From assembly GCF_024699925.1 (NCBI RefSeq), contig NZ_JAJOMX010000001.1:2270001-2334000 (forward strand): a stretch of DNA of 64,000 nucleotides, written 5' to 3'. The notes under the pieces were generated by a model, which had not been told where the DNA came from, did no database searches, and saw only the letters and a program-made list of their open reading frames with translations. Position numbers and translations under genes: made by a program. Positions 60,135-64,000 of the stretch are shown in pieces (within the stretch, counting starts at the first letter, position 1; every line of letters starts with the position of its first letter). The DNA is from Mesorhizobium sp. J428 (GTDB lineage Bacteria; Pseudomonadota; Alphaproteobacteria; Rhizobiales; Rhizobiaceae).

Positions 60135-61489
60135 GAGCGGTTCCCTTCGGAGAGATTGACGGAGCTGGCGCCGCCATGGCTGTCGCCGGATCGCACGGCA
60201 TGGGCAGTGGCCTGGACGCCATGGGAGAGCCGCTGAGAGCGCTTCATGCGCTTGGCCCAATCCGGAGGACTGTCGGAGGCGGATGAGGGGGATGGTGCAG
60301 CCGCGGCGGTTGCTGCACCGCCCGCATTGCCTACAGTGCCGCCCGTCGTCTCGAAGGCGGCTCGCCCGCCGGCTTGAAAGCTCTGCCTCAGGCTGCCGGA
60401 GGCGTTGGCGCTGGCGCGCCGCAGTGGAGAGACGGCAGCGCGCGCGCCTGTGCTCGCTACAGCGCCGAGCCCAGAGGCGACGCCTGCGGCGCCCGACTGA
60501 CCGGCCGAGCCAAGGCTGTAGGCGGTCGCCGCCCCTCCCGCCGCGGCGACGCCGCCGCGAGCAGCGGCCGCCGCTCCGGAGAGCGCCACACCGCCGCCAC
60601 GCGCTGCCAGACCAGCGGCACCCACGCCGGCGAGCGCGGCGCCGCCGACGGCAAGGCCGGTGCCGACTGCGGCCCCGGCACCGAGCTGCGGTCCGCCGGA
60701 CACGATTCCGTTCGCGATGCCTGGTCCGAAGATTCCGAGCCCGAGCAGCGACAGCGCGGCCAGCACCACGGCCATGGCCTCGTCGATGGTCGGGGTGACA
60801 CCGCCGAAGCCGGCGGTGAACTGCGAGAACAGCGTCGAGCCGATGCCGATGATGACGGCGAGCACCAGTACCTTGATGCCGGACGAGATCACATTGCCGA
60901 GCACGCGCTCGGCCATGAAGGCGGTCTTGCCGAAGAGGCCGAAGGGAATGAGGACGAAGCCGGCAAGCGTGGTCAGCTTGAACTCGATCAGGGTGATGAA
61001 GAGCTGGATGGAAAGGATGAAGAAGGCGAGAAGCACCAGCGCCCAGGCGAACAGCAGGCAGGCGATCTGGATGAAGTTCTCGAAGAAGGCGACCCACCCC
61101 ATCAGGTCTGAGATGGATTCGAGCAGCGGCCGCGCGGCATCGAGCCCGGTCTGGGCGACGCGGCCGGGCCGCATCAGATCGGCGGCCGTAAAGCCGGTGC
61201 CCGACGCCATCAGGCCGAGGCCCGCGAAGCTCTCGAAGACGATGCGGGCGAGATTGTTCCAGTTGCCGATGATGTAGGCGAAGACGCCGACGAACAGGGT
61301 CTTCTTGACCAGACGGGCGATGATGTCGTCGTCGGCGCCCCATGACCAGAAGAGCGCGGCCAGCGTCACGTCGATGACGATCAGCGTCGTGGCGATGAAC
61401 GCCACTTCGCCGCCGAGCAGGCCGAATCCGCTATCGATATAGCTGGTGAATACCCCGAGGAAATTGTCGATGACGCCCGTCCCGCCCAT
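60131..61489 (-). CDS. trbL: Conjugal transfer protein TrbL (VirB6-like)
   Basis: 452 aa polytopic inner-membrane protein. Several hydrophobic segments lie between residues about 15 and 270 (IATTLIVIDVTLAALFW, LFAWALVLLAFFILSIQLF, VLVLAVIIGIGSTLF), then a long Ala/Gly-rich low-complexity tail. Size and tail are typical of TrbL. It starts 3 bp after trbK. Confidence 0.94.
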   Translation of the reverse strand: MGGTGVIDNFLGVFTSYIDSGFGLLGGEVAFIATTLIVIDVTLAALFWSWGADDDIIARLVKKTLFVGVFAYIIGNWNNLARIVFESFAGLGLMASGTGFTAADLMRPGRVAQTGLDAARPLLESISDLMGWVAFFENFIQIACLLFAWALVLLAFFILSIQLFITLIEFKLTTLAGFVLIPFGLFGKTAFMAERVLGNVISSGIKVLVLAVIIGIGSTLFSQFTAGFGGVTPTIDEAMAVVLAALSLLGLGIFGPGIANGIVSGGPQLGAGAAVGTGLAVGGAALAGVGAAGLAARGGGVALSGAAAAARGGVAAAGGAATAYSLGSAGQSGAAGVASGLGAVASTGARAAVSPLRRASANASGSLRQSFQAGGRAAFETTGGTVGNAGGAATAAAAPSPSSASDSPPDWAKRMKRSQRLSHGVQATAHAVRSGDSHGGASSVNLSEGNRS

Positions 61490-61492
61490 GGA

Positions 61493-61780
61493 TCACTGAT
61501 CCTCGTTATCGCGTTGGACGGAATCGGAGGGTGAGCGGCCGAGGAACCGGTCGCGGGTCTCGGCCCAGACGCGGAGACATTCGGGTTCGTTCGCGGCGGC
61601 CTCGCCCATTTGCTGACAGCGGCGCTGTTCCGCGCGCAGCGGGTCGGCGGAAGGCGCCAGCGCTGGTGTGGAGACCGGTCGCACCGGTTCGTCCTTGCGC
61701 GTCAGCTCGATCACCGTCGCCGTGATGGCGAAGGCGACGAAGACGATCGCTCCGATCCGCACCAGATTTTTGCCTTCCAT
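61493..61780 (-). CDS. trbK: TrbK-like putative entry-exclusion protein
   Basis: 95 aa with one N-terminal membrane helix (IGAIVFVAFAITATVIEL) and a short periplasmic tail with paired cysteines (RRCQQMGEAAANEPECLRVW). This is the alternative TrbK type found between trbJ and trbL in alphaproteobacterial elements. Entry exclusion is inferred from family and place. Confidence 0.88.
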   Translation of the reverse strand: MEGKNLVRIGAIVFVAFAITATVIELTRKDEPVRPVSTPALAPSADPLRAEQRRCQQMGEAAANEPECLRVWAETRDRFLGRSPSDSVQRDNEDQ

Positions 61781-61809
61781 TTCTTCCCCCTTTCCGGTCG
61801 TCTGGCTCG

Positions 61810-62580
61810 TCAGTTGCCGTTGTTGAACATCTGCGCGTTGCCGGGCTGGTAGCCGGTGCCCGGCGTGAGGAAGCGCTCGCGCTGGATGCGGCCCTGTTCG
61901 GCCGCGGCTGCGCGCTCGGCATCGGTCAGCGCCTGTGCCCGGCCGTTTGCGGCAATGACGGCGGTGAGGTCGGCGAGCTGCTGGGCCTGAAGTGCGAGGA
62001 GCTGGTTGCCGGCTTGTGTCGCCTGCAAGGCGCCGGTCGCGCCCTGGCTCTGACCGACCAGCGCAGACATCTGGGCGCGGTTGGTCTCGATATTGCCCAC
62101 CACGCCGGCCTGGACGCGCATGGCGTCCTGCAGACCGCCGACGGTGTTCTCCCAGCGCGAGCGCGCATCGGCGACGAGCTGCTGTTCCGACGTGCTCAGA
62201 TCGATGTTGCGGTAATTCTGCTGGAACGCCTGGTCGATCTGTTGGACGTCGAAGGCGATGTTCTGGGCCTCTTGGAGCAGGGATTGCGTTCGGCCCACCG
62301 CCTGCTGGAGCTGCTGGAGGGACGAGTGAGGCAGGCTCGCGAGGTTGCGGGCCTGGTTGATGAGCATCTGCGCTTGGTTCTGCAGCGAGGTGATCTGGTT
62401 GTTGATCTGCTCGAGCGCCCGCGCCGCCTGGAGCACGTTCTGCGCATAGTTGGTGGGGTCATAGACAATCCACTGTGCCTGCGCCGGCGGCGCCAGCACC
62501 ATCGGCAACGCCGTGATCGGCGCGGCGATCAGAGCGGCGGCAAAGCGGGCCGCACGTGTGTGAGGTTTACGGGTCTTCAT
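61810..62580 (-). CDS. trbJ: Conjugal transfer protein TrbJ (VirB5-like)
   Basis: 256 aa. A signal peptide (FAAALIAAPITALPMVLAPPAQ) precedes WIVYDPTNYAQNVLQAARAL and an alpha-helical, Gln-rich body. VirB5-type minor pilus component. The start overlaps the trbE stop by 4 bp. Confidence 0.95.
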   Translation of the reverse strand: MKTRKPHTRAARFAAALIAAPITALPMVLAPPAQAQWIVYDPTNYAQNVLQAARALEQINNQITSLQNQAQMLINQARNLASLPHSSLQQLQQAVGRTQSLLQEAQNIAFDVQQIDQAFQQNYRNIDLSTSEQQLVADARSRWENTVGGLQDAMRVQAGVVGNIETNRAQMSALVGQSQGATGALQATQAGNQLLALQAQQLADLTAVIAANGRAQALTDAERAAAAEQGRIQRERFLTPGTGYQPGNAQMFNNGN

Positions 62581-64000
62581 GGCAGGGTCTCCTTTTCGGC
62601 TTGGGGGATGAGATTGCTGAGGTCGGGAATGAGGTCGGCGGCCCAGTCGGCGCCGCGATGGCGGAGCCAGGCGCCGAGGAATTCGTCACGACCATGTTCG
62701 GTGAGGATGCGGGCGATGGCGGTTTGATCGGTCTTGGCGGAGGTGGCGCAGAGCGCGAGCGCCACTTCGCTGAGCCCCAGCTCGAACAGCCGGTTGCCGC
62801 GCCGCGACTGGCAGTAGTAGTCGCGCTTGGGCGTCGCCCGGGCGAGGATCTCGATCTGCCGGTCATTGAGGCCGAAGCGCCGGTAGATCGCGGTGATCTG
62901 AGGCTCGATCGCCCGCTCATTGGGCAGGAGCAATCGCGTTTGGCAGCTCTCGATGATGGCGGGCGCAATGGGGGAGCCGTCGATGTCGCTGAGGCTCTGC
63001 GTGGCGAAGACGACGGACGCGTTCTTTTTTCTGAGCGTCTTCAGCCACTCGCGGAGCTGACCGGCGAAGCCTTCGTCGTCCAGCGCCAGCCATCCCTCGT
63101 CGATGATGATGAGCGTCGGCGAGCCGTCGAGCCGATCTTCGATGCGGTGGAAGAGGTAGGCGAGCACCGCAGGCGCCGCCCCGGTGCCGATCAGGCCCTC
63201 GGTCTCGAAAGCCTGCACGGACGCCTTACCGAGATGCTCGACCTCCGAATCGAGCAGACGGCCATAGGCGCCGCCGACGCAATAGGGCTTGAGCGCCTGC
63301 TTGAGGTCGTTGGATTGAAGCAGCACCGCAAGGCCGGTGATCGTGCGTTCTTCGACAGGCGCCGAGGCGAGCGAGGTCAGCGCCGTCCAGAGATATTCCT
63401 TCACCTCTGGCGTGATCTCGACGCCCTCGCGCATGAGGATCGCCACGACCCAGTCGGCGGCCCAGGCGCGCTCGGCCGTCTCCTCGAGGCGGGAGAGCGG
63501 TTGCAGCGAGACACTGTGCTCATCGCCTTCGGTCAGGCCGCCACCGAGATCGTGCCAGTCGCCGCCCATGGCAAGTGCTGCGGCGCGGATCGAGCCGCCG
63601 AAATCGAAGGCGAAGACGTGGGCACTCGCATAGCGGCGGAACTGCAGCGCCATCAGCGCCAGAAGCACGGACTTGCCCGCGCCGGTCGGACCGACGACGA
63701 GCGTGTGCCCGACATCGCCGACATGAAGGGAAAACCGGAACGGGGTCGAGCCCTCGGTCTTGCCGAACAGCAGTGGGGGCGCTGCAAAGTGCTCGTCCCG
63801 TTCCGGCCCCGCCCACACAGCACTCAGGGGGATCATGTGGGCGAGATTGAGCGTGGAGATCGGCGGCTGGCGGACATTGGCGTAGACATGTCCGGGCAGC
63901 GAGCCGAGCCAGGCATCCACGGCGTTGATGGTTTCGGGCATCGCGGTGAAGTCGCGGCCCTGGATGACCTTCTCGACGAGGCGCAGCTTCTCGTCGGCGA
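62577..64000 (-). CDS. trbE: Conjugal transfer ATPase TrbE (VirB4-like), N terminus beyond the window
   Basis: At least 474 aa visible; the frame runs off the end of the window. Walker A VVGPTGAGKSVLLALMALQF, Walker B TLIIIDEGWLAL, and the C-terminal VFATQSLSDI are VirB4/TrbE hallmarks. The ATPase powers pilus assembly and DNA transfer. An internal Met at 63941 is not the start, since homologous sequence continues upstream. Confidence 0.95.
   Translation of the reverse strand, partial: ADEKLRLVEKVIQGRDFTAMPETINAVDAWLGSLPGHVYANVRQPPISTLNLAHMIPLSAVWAGPERDEHFAAPPLLFGKTEGSTPFRFSLHVGDVGHTLVVGPTGAGKSVLLALMALQFRRYASAHVFAFDFGGSIRAAALAMGGDWHDLGGGLTEGDEHSVSLQPLSRLEETAERAWAADWVVAILMREGVEITPEVKEYLWTALTSLASAPVEERTITGLAVLLQSNDLKQALKPYCVGGAYGRLLDSEVEHLGKASVQAFETEGLIGTGAAPAVLAYLFHRIEDRLDGSPTLIIIDEGWLALDDEGFAGQLREWLKTLRKKNASVVFATQSLSDIDGSPIAPAIIESCQTRLLLPNERAIEPQITAIYRRFGLNDRQIEILARATPKRDYYCQSRRGNRLFELGLSEVALALCATSAKTDQTAIARILTEHGRDEFLGAWLRHRGADWAADLIPDLSNLIPQAEKETLP

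Overview
The window is a GC-rich stretch of an alphaproteobacterial chromosome of the order Hyphomicrobiales, most like Mesorhizobium/Aminobacter-type Phyllobacteriaceae. This rests on gene order (TIGR02300 gene - aroA - cmk - rpsA; dnaK - dnaJ - pmtA - pyrF), a rhizobial-type PmtA, an MbfA iron exporter behind an Irr-type box, and EcfG-type promoters. No 16S gene or database search was available, so the genus is an inference.

Bases 1-43600 are ordinary chromosome. They hold a conserved TIGR02300 gene, aroA, an SDR, a CYTH/CHAD protein, cmk and rpsA; DoxX and CsbD stress genes; an Ldh-family dehydrogenase with a polar amino-acid ABC transporter, divergent from a DDAH-type hydrolase and a 2-ketoarginine decarboxylase-like enzyme (a likely arginine/methylarginine catabolic locus); an NDUFA9-like protein, dnaK, dnaJ, pmtA, an FMN reductase and pyrF; PhaZ and small envelope proteins; a SulP transporter; a TetR-controlled HlyD/ABC exporter; mbfA and a YciF-like gene; a TRAP-TAXI transporter; an M24 peptidase; a sugar kinase and a lyxose isomerase; an orphan DctP and a MetE-like protein.

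From about 43854 the DNA becomes mobile. A tRNA-Arg(CCG) gene is cut just after its anticodon loop. About 270 bp later lies a complete tRNA-Arg(CCG) with a different anticodon stem, then a LysR gene, and on the minus strand (57140-64000) a Trb conjugation operon (trbE-J-K-L-F-G-I, DUF2274). This looks like one end of an integrated conjugative element (ICE) that broke the host tRNA and carries its own replacement.

A second element of 11,479 bp (45723-57201) is nested in the ICE. It splits the DUF2274 gene: the C-terminal half lies at 45576-45722 and the N-terminal half at 57203-57301, and the two join in frame when the element is removed. The element has short terminal inverted repeats (ATTATC...TGTCTCAC) and flanking CGGC. 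It carries a four-gene recombinase operon (three tyrosine-recombinase-like proteins plus a TnpC-like protein, Tn554-like), a long palindrome before that operon, a complete phosphite-oxidation operon ptxABCDE behind a Pho-box-like direct repeat, and its own DUF2274 homologue at the edge that abuts the broken one. Phosphite scavenging is therefore cargo of a transposon that rides on a conjugative element.

Seven genes are broken by single-base indels, several in homopolymers (TIGR02300, sulP, hlyD-like, DUF1850, M24 peptidase, tnpC-like, ptxB). This points to sequencing or assembly error more than to true pseudogenes. The coordinates given span the repaired reading frames.
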